Source: Lottia gigantea
Lineage: Eukaryota; Mollusca; Gastropoda; Lottiidae
Assembly (NCBI RefSeq): GCF_000327385.1
Contig: NW_008708133.1
Coordinates: forward strand, 997,255 to 1,061,254
Reading direction: 5' to 3'
Length of the DNA stretch: 64,000 bases
The notes beneath the pieces were generated by a model, which ran no database searches, had not been told where the DNA came from, and worked only from the letters and a program-made list of their open reading frames with translations. Shown piece by piece: positions 11,737 through 24,678 of this stretch. The position numbers were made by a program, and so were the translations under genes. How positions within the stretch are numbered: position 1 is the stretch's first letter; every line of letters starts with the position of its first letter.

Positions 11737-14700
11737 ATGACTTGGCCAATCTTTTCTGCCCTGTATTCTATTACTGTGCATTCAATATTGGACTTCGTAT
11801 TCTTCATTTTTGTTGATGTGGTTGCAAAAGCTGTTTTGAAAGATGCTGTGTAAGTCTAAAGATTTTATGTTGTAGATGAAAGTTCGTAGTTTGAAGTCAT
11901 GGTTGATAAGTGGATTAACTTCTTGTTTTATTTGAGCTATATCAGTTTTTCATTTCGTAGTAACAATAATGACTGGTACCTGTATGTACATTATTGAGTT
12001 TTGAATGTGAATTCAATTTTTACTTTATATTAGACTAGATCTACTTCCTTTTCAGAAAAATATTGAAAATAAATTTTTCAACTTTATGCCATTTGTATTT
12101 GAATGTCGTTGGTCCATAAAAATATAAGAGACAGGCAATCAAATTACTGATTTCATGATTTTCACTACTTGCCCTTCGATTTAAAGGTTGGGATAAAAAA
12201 ACGTAACTAGGTTTGACATTGATGGACTTACGGGTGGATATTATGTTGTTCTATGCATGAAGTGCTAATTTGGTAGATTTCAATGCATAGTAAGTTTAAA
12301 ATTGACCATAAATCGTGTCTACATAGTCCCAGCTACATGCACAACGTTAGATTTAAATTTAAAGTAAACGATAGTTCTAGCTATTATGTTTACAAATCAT
12401 AACTTTTCCAGTGGTTGACATTTTCACCAAACCAAGGCAAACCAAGACTCTCAGTAGCATTTTGTAATTGATATTTCCAATCGTATACAAAATTTTTGCC
12501 AAAACTCAATTCAGAAAGCAGCGTAATCAAACGCTTCCTTCTTACTGCCATGTGTTACAAGCTTACCTTATTCTGTTTAATTTACTTTCCTTATGGAATA
12601 ATCTTTTCCTTGTCATCTAATCCAAAAAAGGTTTGGAAAGAGATCTGTGTGATAAAAGTATAGACTTCAAAATAGCTAGCTGAATATAATGTAAATGATG
12701 TATTTTCTAAGTTCATATTAAATCACTTTTTCAGGAGTGATGAGGAAAAAAGAAGAATCTGGTTATTTGAGTCTATGGTATTATCTGGATTATCGTTGCT
12801 AGTTTACCTATTTGATCATAATCCAGTTGTTCTCATAACTTTGACAGTCATTACTTTATTTTACACACAGCTTCATGGTAGAATAGATTTTAGATATTGG
12901 TGGAACCTTATTAGTACTCGATGGGAAGAGGCACAGCAGCACGAAGAAAGCATGAATCAAAGAAAAAGACATCAGTCACAGCAGCAGAAATCACCGCCTG
13001 GTACTCCAGTATTACGAACTATACCACATCCAGCATATTATCCCGCAGTTCCCTCTACAGGAGGAGGAGGTTTTCCACCAAATGTAACAGTTTCTCCTGG
13101 TTTAGACAGAAATACATTTATAGTAAGTCACAACCAAGGCCTCAGTCCCCACTCAGATCAGTCTAGTCGTAAACAAAATGAGTTGCCCAATTACCGCAGC
13201 AAATTTTCTGATGCAGGAGTATTGGTTAATAATCATCAAAAAACAGGAATGACACCAGCCAGAAATAAAGGTGGATTGTTAGAATTGAAACGGCGACCTT
13301 TGAGAGATGAAATTAATCAAAACAACAAAATTCTTTCAAAGATACCACAAATACAATCATCAGGAACTATGTTGAAAACTAAAGTTTTGAGTGCTTTTGG
13401 ACTGGGATCAAACTCTAATTCGATGCCACCAGGTATAAGGAACAATGGACATAATTTATGCTTCATGAACTCAATCATACAGTGTTTAGCCAGGAGTCCT
13501 CACCTTGTCAAATGTTTATCTGTTGAAGCAGCCAAAGAAATGGAGTGTAATGTATCAGAATCAATGTTATTAACCAGTTTTATGGAACTGTTACATCAGT
13601 GCCAATCTTCTTCTGGATCACATAGTACTCTTGATCCATCTGCCTTCAGACAATCAGCTGCTTCCCTTAATCCACAACTAATAACTCAACCTGGTCAGCG
13701 TCAAACTCAACAAGATGCTGCAGAGTTCCTTACCTGGATACTTGATACTTTGCATAATATATTAAACAAGAATAGAAAAGCCTTACAAGCTGGTATGGAT
13801 CCATTTAAATAGCCCCGTTCACTGCCTGTGGTTTTATTTTATCTTCTATATAATCTTATATTTAACCTTCACTTTCACACACATCTAACCTACCTATCTT
13901 TTCTAATCTTAACTTAAAAAAAGTTGATAAAAATATAGACATGAATTTTGTTTTATGCCAATTATTAATCCTACACCCAGATTTCCTTGCATAGAATTTT
14001 AACATCTTTAAACTGGTTGTTGTATGGTTGTGGTTTCAAATTTAGATAATATCAGCGCCCTATTAAGTAGGGGCTACTAATGATGATAATAGATGAAATG
14101 CATTTATTTCTATACTTGGAGTCTTGAAGCTGTCATATTAAAATTTATTTCTTTTATAAGTAATAGATCAATTAATCAGTGTTTGTCTTCAAATAAGTAT
14201 TTTAGTTCTTTTTCAAATACTGCCTCATACTTAAAACAGAAAGCTTTTCAATGTTTCATTTCAGATAAACAACAACAGTGTAATGGTGAGCGATTCACCA
14301 GTAACAACTTATTGATGTTAAAGAAGATTTATGGTGACCTCAATAAGAAAAGAATACATGATCTGATGAAAGCCTGTAGAAGAGAGGTAACTCCATACTA
14401 TACTCTTTATTTTGAACTTTCTAATTTTTTAAATCTTGCTTAAGTTTCCCGAATCTTTAATATTGGTTATTTTATATACAAATGTTTCATAATATTTTTA
14501 AATAAGGGTATGCGCAGCTATTCCTATTTGTCAAACCATAACACAAGTTACAGAATGACATCATATTTGTAAATATTATGATGAAATTAATTTGGATTTT
14601 TCAAAGTTTCTTATAAAATATGAGTAATTAAGGGTAATGAGAGCTCAAAGACAAATTATTTGATTTTTTCAGATTGAATTGGCTAATGGATTAGAAAATG

Positions 14701-15659
14701 ATTCTTATGCTGAACCAATCCAAAGGTTATCAGATTTAGAATGGCTGACACATAAACATGATAATGAATCTTCTGTGGATGATTTGTTTAAAGGCCAACT
14801 TGTAGAAGCATATCATTGTTTACAGGATAATCATATCTCAGTTCATATGCAGGCATTTAATATTCTACCAGTTCCAATAGTCCAGCCACGTGTCAACTCT
14901 GGTCTGGTCATGTTAGATGATTGTTTTACTAGTCTATGTCATGTTGAACATTTAATGGATCAAGATAACTTACAGTGTTCATTGTGTACGGGTGAATCTA
15001 TAAATTCAGTGAAGAAAAGTCCAAACCTAACAGCTAGAACACGTTCACAACAAATGACTAGTACCCCACAGAATATTCTGAGAAGTCGTGCTGACTCTGC
15101 CTTCCATTCTCCGTCTTCTTCTCAAATGATGTCACCTATAATAGGTATTCGAGATATTGTAAATGACAGTGGTTACTATGACAATGTGTTTAAAACATCG
15201 ACTCCTATTTTAGATGGAGGAACTGGTAATGATATAAAACAATCTAAAACTAAGCAAAGAAGGTGTTTATTACGACAGCTTCCTGAATGTTTAACTATTC
15301 AGTTATTGCGTTTTTCTTACAATCCACGTAGTGGTAGGTCGAAGAAAGTCAAGGCACCTCTATGTATACCAGTGAAAGGATTAGATCTTAGCTCTATTAT
15401 TTATGACATGGTAACTGATAGACAAGACATGACAGCTTCATCTGGCAGCCATATTTATGATCTCTATGGTATGTGTTTACATCTAGGAAGTGAAAGTACT
15501 AATAATGGACATTATATAAGTTACTGCTTATGTGACGATAATACATGGTATCGTTTTGATGATGAAGATGTTTGTCCAGTGAATATAAATGATGAAGTTA
15601 ATAATCGTGAAGTGAGAGAAAATGTTTATATTTTGTTTTATAAACAAACTGATTGTTAA
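11737..15659 (+). CDS. Ubiquitin-specific protease (C19) with N-terminal membrane segments
   Basis: Deubiquitinase that cleaves ubiquitin from proteins. Exons 11737-11849, 12735-13792, 14265-14386, 14673-15659 join in phase to 759 codons. The Cys box is NNGHNLCFMNS with Cys about 280, followed by TQQDAAEFL; the His box NNGHYISYC has His about 711, then WYRFDDEDV. The catalytic core is split by a low-complexity insert (residues about 540-620); only one CxxC pair is evident there, so a usual zinc ribbon is not obvious. Residues 3-30 and 52-78 are strongly hydrophobic and should anchor it in a membrane; residues 90-270 are Ser/Pro/Gln-rich. Exon 1 is my inference: it supplies an ATG, a GTAAGT donor, the right phase and an open frame into exon 2. 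Without it translation would begin at 12775. The family member is not identified; USP30 is also membrane-anchored, but the Cys box does not specifically match it. Confidence 0.85.
12410..12520. repeat. Dispersed repeat D, copy 1 (USP intron 1)
   Basis: Phrases GGTTGACATTTTCACCAAAC and AAGACTCTCAGTAGCATTT recur in diverged form at 25305-25425 (GGTTGGCATTTTCATCAACC, AAGACTCTCAGCAATATTT). Short and old; class unknown. The rest of the 885-bp intron (11850-12734) holds nothing I recognise. Confidence 0.5.
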
Positions 15660-16914
15660 TTTTGTTTGCAAAATTTGTTTGTTGTTATTTGTTCATATTT
15701 CTCTTCTTGTTATGAATTGGGGCAAACAAATCGTGTTGTATGTTTATTATTCATTAATCTATTCCTTGTTACATGTGTACATTTTTCACCATTGAAATTA
15801 AGTTCGATGATAGGTACCACCTGAAGAGATATGCATATTTTGTTATTTGAAAAAAAATATGCCAACATATGGTTATAACTTTCTTTTAATGAAATCTGTC
15901 ATGGTGATTATTTACTCCAATTACTTCTGAATTATCATTCTACACAAATGTCAAAATTTTATATTTTTAGAGCATCAAACAATTTTCCATACATGGCAAA
16001 CATTTTCTTGCTATTGAAAATTGAAATAATATATATTTTCCTTCATTCATGCTTTTTTATGCCAGTGATTACCAGTAGCTTGTATTTCGTTTTCCTCCAA
16101 ACAATGATTCTATTACAAAACAATCAAAAATGCAACATAAATGATTATTCCTGAGGAACAAATGTGGTATTTCTTTCTATTATAGAAATCTTGATACACA
16201 TCTGACCCCATAGGTAAAGCATTATGGTTTGTAATTGTGAAAAAATTGTAAAATTGTAAAAAATGTAACAAGTTATTTTAACTTGTTAGTTTTCACTGCC
16301 AATTTTTTTTAAGTTTTCTTGTTATTGTTCATATTTTGTATTGTATGTGTATTACTAATTGGTATCAATTCTGTGTGCTTTATCTTTTTCTTTATAAGGA
16401 AATTATAAGTGACAGTTATCATCAATTTCAGTTAAAACAAAAGATTGGGATTGGACAGGAGTTTAAATTGCATTATGTAATACACAGACTGTCAAATATT
16501 ACTAATAGTACCATTATGATGCCCAATGTATGTAGTACATGTACTGTATCTATACATGTAGAGAAATATTATTAATCACAACTGTATTTTTCTTGGCTTA
16601 GTAAAATTGAGACAAATCAATCTTGTGTTAATGATACAGTCAAGAAACCTAATTTCGTGGAAACCTATTATTCGTGTATTTCCGGAAATGTTTAATAATT
16701 TACATCCGCATTAGTTTGTTTTGATAAACATGGGTTTTCTCTACAATATCAGCTAGTAGAATGAAACCAGTAGTTTCAAGCAAGGTAAAATGTATTAATG
16801 TATGTATATGTACTTTAACAAATACAAAATGGCGGATTTCAGTTACTACCAAACGTCACCATTTTTTATCGGCCGAATTTCCTTATAATCCCAAGCAGTA
16901 ATCGGAATTGCAAG
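15660..16914. other. USP 3' flank, no gene seen
   Basis: AT-rich sequence following the USP stop codon, probably including its 3' UTR. The short ORFs have no recognisable similarity. At about 16830 there is an AAAATGGCGGATTT (YY1-like) motif with no obvious gene start after it. Confidence 0.4.
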
Positions 16915-17166
16915 TGTCGTTGTCGATCAAACATTGTACACGAAAATAGGTGACGCATGCTGCCGCCGTTGCTGAGTTGGTTGCTCATGAAATATGGGTC
17001 AAAGTGAAGGATTCATAAAGAAAATCGAAATAAACCAATTTTAATTATTTTGTAGAATATCTGAGGAAACATCTAAGACATACATTTTTTTTTTCGTGTT
17101 TTTAACTTTGACGAAATTCGGTGTTGAATCCTTATATCCACGAACATAGGTTACACCACTGTATAC
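16915..17166. repeat. Dispersed repeat G, copy 2
   Basis: Second copy of the repeat at 10606-10757, in the same orientation. It again ends in CACGAACATAGGTTACACCA and is preceded by an extra CACGAAAATAGGTGACGC phrase at about 16938. With copy 1 it brackets the USP gene. Confidence 0.6.
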
Positions 17167-17679
17167 TACCTTTTAGAAAGGATATAGAATTTTAAAGTCT
17201 CAAACTTGATCAGAATTTCAATATAAGGTGATACATCCATTAAATTAAGTAATTATTTAGTTTCTTTAGTTTAGTTGGATTATTTACTTAGTTTATGAAT
17301 TTATTGGATTATAGCGTATAGTTACAGACACCACGAACACCATTAACAAAGATTCATTTTGGCCAAGTTTAAATATTTCAAGTTTTGGTCATCATAAGAT
17401 GTAGTATTCCTTTAAATATCTTAAAAAAAAACCTCTTTGGACAATCATTAGAACACTATGAAAATAAATTAATACTGATTTACACAATCGTTTTTATTTG
17501 CTCTTGAATTCAATCCAACATGTAGGTGTTTATGAACTGGAACACTGTATACGGGAATATTGGGTAACCTAATTAGGGCATCGATCATGCACATTCATTT
17601 GAATTAATGAGATGACCTCTTTGGGTACATAGCAAATGAGAGGTCACATGCAAAATGCTACTCATTGGCCTGTGACTAT

Positions 17680-18087
17680 TCATTGCTTTACTAATAGGCC
17701 TTCTGTCATCCATAATTTGCTTTTCTTTCCTGGTAGTATCACTTGAACCTTTCTATGATGTGAAAAACGACCCGCCATCACCAAGCTTACAGAGTACAGC
17801 TGGTGGTTCACTTGAAACTGATTTCGCGGACTATGAAGTTTTTGGTAATCATGGTAGTTGATAGAAGGATCCCGATGAATTGGTTGTTTTGGCACCGTTG
17901 GATTGGTACTTGAGAAATCTTCAGATCTGGTCGGGTCGTATGACATGGCAGTGAAACTTAGCCTGTAGTCGAACGTTAGTTTTTTGATCTTCTCCATTCT
18001 TCCAAAACTCGTATGGTCATGGTATATCTTTTTGGATGGTATGGCTTGGGTTGAATTATCTGGTACCGAAAGGAATACAGAGACCAT
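17680..18087 (-). CDS. Orphan 135-residue ORF, function unknown
   Basis: I do not recognise this protein. It is one uninterrupted frame from ATG at 18087 to a TGA, richer in GC than the surrounding DNA and with mixed amino acids rather than the Lys/Asn/Ile bias of chance frames here. It has no signal peptide, no membrane segment and no cysteine pattern. The middle is Pro/Ser/His/Tyr-rich (FSSTNPTVPKQPIHRDPS) and the C-terminus is basic (HHRKVQVILPGKKSKLW). It lies between USP and fucosidase on the opposite strand, 242 bp upstream of the fucosidase start. It could be a complete small gene, a terminal exon or a chance ORF. Composition favours coding, but the support is weak. Confidence 0.45.
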   Translation of the reverse strand: MVSVFLSVPDNSTQAIPSKKIYHDHTSFGRMEKIKKLTFDYRLSFTAMSYDPTRSEDFSSTNPTVPKQPIHRDPSINYHDYQKLHSPRNQFQVNHQLYSVSLVMAGRFSHHRKVQVILPGKKSKLWMTEGLLVKQ

Positions 18088-18329
18088 CTTGTTGGCCTTG
18101 TTTAAGCACCGTTGACTGCCGTAGTCTGATCTCTTGTTTTCGGTTATCCTATGCTTCTTTAATTATGTACCATGAACAGTAAACTCTTCACTTCATATTG
18201 AATAATTTACAGACTTCTCAAAGAAACATTTTATCGGACATAGATTGAAACACATGTTAATTTCTTATTTTATCTTATCTTTGAAGTGGAAATACTGTCA
18301 TCAAATCAACCGGAGTGTATTAACTCAAA

Positions 18330-21300
18330 ATGCAATGGTGTACTTTGGTACTCGTGGTGGTATTTCTTGTAAGTCATGCATCATGTATTCGCTATGAGCC
18401 TAATTGGTCTTCCATTGACTCCAGACCTTTACCAGGATGGTACGATGATGTTAAATTAGGTATATTTATCCATTGGGGAGTGTTTTCTGTTCCAAGTTAT
18501 TCACCTAAACGAATCTCTGAATGGTTTTGGTGGTGGTGGAAAGGAGAGAATTTACAGCCGTACATAGATTTTATGGATAAGAATTACAAGCCTGGTTTTA
18601 CATACGCCGACTTCGCACCTCAGCTGACGGCAGAATTTTTTGATGCAAATCATTGGGCAGAAGTGTTCGAAGCATCTGGAAGCGAGTGAGTAAGCCTATA
18701 GTCTATACAATTTTTTCCATATCAACAAATTCTCGCATCTAGACTACTGACTTCTGCACATTGTTTGCTTTTGATAAAACAATCCGGTAGCAAAATTACG
18801 TACAACGTGGAAGAATCGACTTCCTAGGAAAATGGGTAGTAGATTTCATATATATTTAGGATTTTTGATAATATTATGACGAGTATTTTTTCAAGGTATG
18901 TAGTCTTCACTGCCAAACACCACGAGGGTTACACTAATTGGCCATCAAAATATTCTTTTAGTTGGAATTCCATGGCTGTAGGACCTCATAGAGATATGGT
19001 TGGTAAGTAGGATACACATATTGGCATAGGAGGCAGCATTGGGACCGGGTTTGCGTCCGTTAATCATTGTACAGGAATCAAAAGGAAAATACAATTCGAT
19101 CTCTCTCAAGGATAAGATAGTCTACCAACATTGTGACGCCATTAATTAAATTAATCAAATACCCTTTTTGGATCTGCAAAATGAAGTGTCGTGTGCTCTC
19201 TCTATCTTTACAACCTCCTGGAACCCTTTTTAGTGACTCTTACTCGATGGTTCGATACGCGCATGCGGTTTTTTAGTTAACCTCATCACCTCATGTGATG
19301 CAGTTTGTTCATACATTAAAAATTCTTCGACATTTGGAAACCACAAAAGTAGGCCGAAGTTGCTGTCCAGAGAAAGGTTCCCTAGTGAAACCTTGCACGG
19401 CTTTGGCCTTCTTATTGAGCCCATGCACAGGAGAGCAGATCATAAAGCCAAATTTAATTTCATATACAAACTTCTTTAAAGGTGAACTGGCGGTGGCTAT
19501 AAAGAACACATCAATGCATTTTGGACTGTATCACTCATTGTATGAATGGTTCAACCCACTATATTTACAAGACAAAGCCAATAACTACACGACGACAGAG
19601 TTTGTTGATGTAAGTTCTGTGGCAGCTTTTCATATTTCATTCATTGATTAATAGCTGTATTCTTACTTCATTTTCTGATTTTTGCCAAAATAAAAATTGT
19701 TTTTATATGTAGGCAAGCAGTCTTCAATTTACATATTAAACTACTTTTGAAAGATGTTCCTGTTCCTTTCAGAGAAAAACGTTACCTGAATTGTATGAAA
19801 TAGTCAATAAATATCAGCCTGAAGTAATATGGTCTGATGGGGAATGGGAAGCTAATAGTTCATATTGGAAAGCCACCGAGTTCTTAGCTTGGCTTTATAA
19901 TGACAGGTATATGAAAATATAAAATGAAAGTGCAGCGTATTAAATTGTTTAAGACTTACAAAAAATATTTGCAGATGCTCCAGGGATTGTTACTTCCTGT
20001 TAGTGCGGCACGTTCAGCATGAAGTTGACACCAACGCTCTGTGTTTCAGCTATACAACGTATCTTGCTGGCTGCTTAAGTAAATGACGTTTGATGAGAGT
20101 CTTTGTACTCGATCTAGATAAAAAAAATCTTACGACTCTTGAATGTTGTATCTTATTTTTGAATATAACATGAAAATTGACATCACAGTCCAGTAAAAGA
20201 TACAGTAGTAACTAATGATAGATGGGGTAAAGACGCACGGTGTCATCATGGTGGATATTTAACATGCGCAGATAGATATCAACCAGGTAGGTCATTTTTC
20301 TATGCCCAGCCTCCTAAGCATTTCTCAACAACCAGAATAATGCAGGAATGGAAATGTGGTGGTATATTTCCGTCGCCCCTGTCCGTCGGTCCGTCCGTCA
20401 ACATATCTTGTGGGAATAATAGATACTACAGTTTTCATCTGACTTTGATGAAACTTGATATAAGATATCGGTCAAGTTCGAATTTGACGTATTTTCGACG
20501 AAAAGATTTTGAGTTATTGCCCTCGCGTCAAAATTTGTTTGTAGAAGCTACACTTTTCAATGGATTTTAATTAAACTTAGATGGCGACGAGAACATAGTC
20601 TCATGAAATCACTGGCCTAGGTTATAAAGAAAAGATTTATGATAAAACAAGGTGCATGTTAAACTATGGATGTCTCTGTAATACTATCTGTCGTAGTATC
20701 ATTTCTTATAGTGTGAACATTGGAATTGATAAGATCTTCGAATTCATTGGAATTAATAAGGTTTTGAGTAAGGGGTTGATTACTTTTCTGAGTATGGAAT
20801 AGAAACAGATTAATCATGATTTACTTATTTATTGAGTCTAAAAATTTAACAACGTTGCTGTTGCTATGTTTAGTCATGTTCCTTTACCAACGGTACAATG
20901 GTTATCATAATTAATGGCAAGACACTTTCTTTGCTAGAATTGTGTAGATATGTTTTTTCTAATCACATTGTTCTAACAATCTGATCAAAATGCGAATCTA
21001 GATGTTTCCATTAACTATTGGTCATGGGAAGCGAGCATAACCAGCAGAAAACATAAAGGGAAGCATCCATATCTGCATTTTAATGAGATTGCTTTTCTAG
21101 AGAAGAAGTATGAAAAATTACATGTAAGCTTATATGTTTTTCTGAATCATAGAAAACTGCAAACGAAAAAAGTCGCAATACCCAATGTGTAAGTTGGTCA
21201 AGAGTGTCTCCTTAAGAAAGAAAAGTTAATTGTCCATTGTTACTGATGCAAATAGGAGGAATTAAGAAGACAAGAATAGTATGCGTCGGCAACTTCATCA

Positions 21301-22723
21301 AACATCAAAACAGTATCATAGTGGACAGGGTGACGTTCACATAGACATACTATTTATGTAGGTACTCTTCAGAAAAAGAAATGGGAGAATGCTATGACTA
21401 TTGATAGTAATTCATGGGGATTCAGAAGGAATGCTATTTTATCTGATTATCTTTCAACTCATACTTTGATAGCAACGTTTGTTGAAACTGTCAGGTAAGA
21501 ATCGTCAAATAATATTCTGTTTCCTGAATAGAGCTTGAAAGTCATGCAGTTTCGTGTGGTTAATTAGCAGCTTAGATATTGATTGAGGTTTCAATGACCG
21601 GCGTCGCTTGTCCAAGTAGCTGTCACAGGTCTTTCAATTTCGTCCCTATTTGTATATCCAGGCTCTCAACAATCACCGCAGCTTTGTGCTTTGCGTATAA
21701 TGCTATAAACTTCCTTAAGCGCATATGAAGGAAATGAGTAAGTTATTGAAATGTCATGCACCATGCAGATTTTACACTATTTACAATGAGATGGAGGTTT
21801 CAAGGTAGTTTAATGTATTTTTTTTATAGTTGTGGAGGGAATATGTTAATGAATGTTGGACCAACTAAAGAAGGTTTTATTAATCCGATATTTGAGGAAA
21901 GATTACGAGAATTTGGTGAATGGATGAAAGTTAACAGCGATGCTATCAAAGGTACCAGACCATGGAAAGCACAAAATGATACCATCAACTCTAACGTATG
22001 GTGAGTATATATTTATGATGGATAGCAATTTAATGACAAATGTGTGTGGGTTATCTTGATAAACAGATCATATGAATTTATTAAGAAGGTTTTCATCCAA
22101 AGATAAACTTTATAAGTTTCGAAATTCAAACTCTTTATTACAACCTAGTCAGTCAATATACAATATGCATAACAGACGCTATTGACTAACATTATGCAAC
22201 GATTTTTTGGCCAGAAAACAGAAGGCCAAATTTTATGCTACTACGAAATTGATGAATGTATAACAGAAATATTGGACTTTGGACTTTGGGTTTTTTTAAA
22301 ATTTACAGTCCTCATATAAATAAAGATATTTGGATAAAGTGAACCGCGATCGCATCTATTGATATGTGGAATGGCTTGACAAAAGAGTACACTTAATTTC
22401 GTACAATTTCTAACCGGTGGGTGTATTTGTAACTCGAATGCGAAAAACACTTTCTTAACAAGATCTTTTTATTACACAGGTATACTATGAAGGGTAATAA
22501 CGTGTATGCTATAGTTTTAGAGTGGCCACAAGGTGGTACATTAATCCTGGGTTCACCAAATCCATCTATAAGTACCGCAATTAATTTATTAGGTTATCCT
22601 GATAAATTCCAATATTCTACAAGACCTACTGGTGGCATTGCTGTAAAGATCCCAAGAATTCCTAAAAATAAACTACCTGGTAAATGGGCATGGACATTTG
22701 TAATTACAGGTTTGATAAATTGA
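18330..22723 (+). CDS. FUCA: Secreted/lysosomal alpha-L-fucosidase (GH29), 8 exons
   Basis: Glycoside hydrolase family 29 enzyme that removes alpha-linked L-fucose from glycans, usually in the lysosome or secreted. Exons 18330-18685, 18896-19002, 19482-19609, 19773-19906, 20189-20286, 21362-21494, 21830-22000, 22480-22723 join in phase to 456 residues, close to the usual family length. Residues 1-19 are a signal peptide ([19 protein letters not shown]). Typical family blocks follow: [20 protein letters not shown] near residue 36, FTAKHHEGY with the active-site His pair, and IWSDGEWE with the catalytic Asp near 219. The later blocks [25 protein letters not shown] and the C-terminal beta domain are also present. 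Introns carry repeats, including a family A piece in intron 5. A poly(A) signal AATAAA overlaps the stop codon (TGAATAAA). Whether it is FUCA1- or FUCA2-like cannot be told. Confidence 0.95.
20347..20640. mobile_element. Partial family A element (fucosidase intron 5)
   Basis: AATGTGGTGGTATATTTCCG followed by TGTCCGTCGGTCCGTCCGTC and the phrases TGATGAAACTTGATATAAG and GAGTTATTGCCCTCG form one end of a family A element. The other terminus is not clear, so the copy appears truncated. The remainder of intron 5 (to 21361) holds nothing I recognise. Confidence 0.5.
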
Positions 22724-23879
22724 ATAAAAACATGATATTCAATATATTCATTCTGTTATGTTGGATTAACTTGTAACGCTGTGATATAAGCCTATGCATT
22801 TTTTCGCATGTTATGGTCGAGGGTACTCAACGCATTGAGAATAAAGGAATGCCACTTGCTTCTAAAATTAAATGGCAAAAACGCGTACCCACAACATGCG
22901 AACGGGCATTCTCCAGACTCTATAGAAATGTCACGTCATATAAGTAGATTCTCGGGCTTTTTCAAGCCATCTATCCATCCTTACTCTGAGTAAAGTGCAA
23001 AAGTGTGACAATTTATACCTTAATTCACGATCTCTGGGCGCAAGATTATCAAGGACACGGTGAAAATATTTTTGTAAGACAACCCCCGAGATGGGTTACC
23101 ATTAATAGGGTGCAGACTGACTAAATGGGGGGACAACTCTCCAGGCTGAATTCAAAATGCGCAAACTCTGTAGGATATAGTCCCCGGCCTCCCATGGAGC
23201 GACAGAGAAGGTTCTAAGAAAATTTTCGAAAAATTGAATTGATTTGGTGCATTCAGACACATATTTTGGGGCAAAAACGTATAAAAATCATATTTTTTGA
23301 ATGTGTTAGAACTAAAGTTTTATTTGGGGGCAATCACTGTACCCTCACTGTCGACAGTGTTGCAAATGTGTGCAACTTCGATTAACTATTGAGTATCAGA
23401 ATTTGACGAGATTTTTTTGACAGAAAGTAAACATAAGCAACTGCAAATTTTTGGTTGTTAGATGCGCTCAGGTCGTCTAAATCCAGCGATTGACCACATA
23501 CTCCATGTGGCCGTAAATTGCTAGCAACTGTTGATAATCAAGTTGCTTTCAATTGCTTTAAATACGATATGCACCCCTTTGTTTGCATGTCGTTTCTTTG
23601 GGTTTAGTTTATTATACGTCCAGATTTCTATGTGGATGCACTCTGTCGACACCCATGTTACTCGTCCCATTTTCTTGGGGACGCCTTGGAATCTAAGGTT
23701 TCTAACCGTTTTTGAAATAAGTGGGTATGTGTATTTGTCAACATAAGGAAAGTTAGGTTCCAATTTATCCCTGTGATTTTGTAGGTATGTGGATGAATTG
23801 TATGTCAATTGTATTTAATTTCCTCGACCCTAATAATTCCGATAAATGTACGTGTTATACTCTAATTTGCCAATGCTAA
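22724..23879. other. Intergenic, downstream of fucosidase
   Basis: No gene, RNA gene or recognised repeat seen. The short ORFs on both strands near 23520-23810 overlap each other and show no family features. Confidence 0.4.
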
Positions 23880-24533
23880 GATAGCTTGCCAGGCAAGGCA
23901 ATATACTCCCAATGGCAGCTTTGATTATGAATAAAAATATTTAGCAGTACAGTAACAATCACCAGTATGAAATATTCAACCTTCAGTCATACACTTCTTT
24001 TGAACTCTTTAGGGCGATACTGAATAATATTGAGTATGAGTTATTGCCCCTGTTCTTGAAAACATGTTCAATTTCTAGCTCGTGAAAACTCTAGAAGGCA
24101 AATATTCAATCTTCAGCACGGTACTGAATAATAAAACCATTTTTTCAAAATCCGGCAAGAATCATGCNNNNNNNNNNNNNNNNNNNNNNNNNNNNNNNNN
24201 NNNNNNNNNNNNNNNNNAGCTCTTAACACTAAAAAGCATGATTCTTGCTGGATTTTGCCAAAACTTGGTTATATTATTCATTTCCACGCTGAAGATTGAA
24301 TATTTGTCTTCCAGAGTTTTCATGAGCTAAAAATTGAACTTGTTATCAAGAACAAGGGCAATAACTCATACTCAATATTATTCAGTATCGCTCTAAGGAG
24401 TTCAAAAGAAGTGTATGACTGAAGGTTGGATATTTCATACTGGTAATTGTTACTGTACTGCCAGATATTTTTATTCAAAATCAAAGCTGCCAGTAGGCGT
24501 ATATTACCTTGCCTGGCAAGCTATATTACCATA
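23880..24533. repeat. Large palindrome of family A sequence split by an assembly gap
   Basis: Left arm 23880-24167 and right arm about 24235-24533 are near-reverse complements: GATAGCTTGCCAGGCAAGG and CCTTGCCTGGCAAGCTAT at the outer ends, TCTTTAGGGCGATACTGAA and TTCAGTATCGCTCTAAGGA inside, CAAGAATCATGC and GCATGATTCTTG near the middle. The arm matches the left part of the element at 30775-31833. A run of 50 N sits at the turn. Confidence 0.85.
24168..24217. other. Assembly gap (50 N)
   Basis: Exactly 50 undetermined bases, a conventional placeholder length, at the apex of an inverted repeat. Real missing length is unknown. Confidence 0.99.
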
Positions 24534-24678
24534 TGGCTACATTACTGTGACCAAATTATCCTGTGACCATGATTGGAGTCACTTTTTGCTCGAAAGCAAA
24601 ACAATGGCAACTGATAGTAACTGCAATTATTCAATTTTCAGTGATGATCGATAACATTTTCCCAAAGAGACAACAGTT

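Noticed and set aside
19230-19481. Family C repeat copy in fucosidase intron 2
   Set aside because: Some phrases (TGCTGTCCAGAGAAAGGTTC, CCTTCTTATTGAGCCCATG) resemble family C, but the match is too weak to claim.
24082-24330. ORF spanning the N gap
   Set aside because: Contains undetermined residues and lies in a palindromic repeat.
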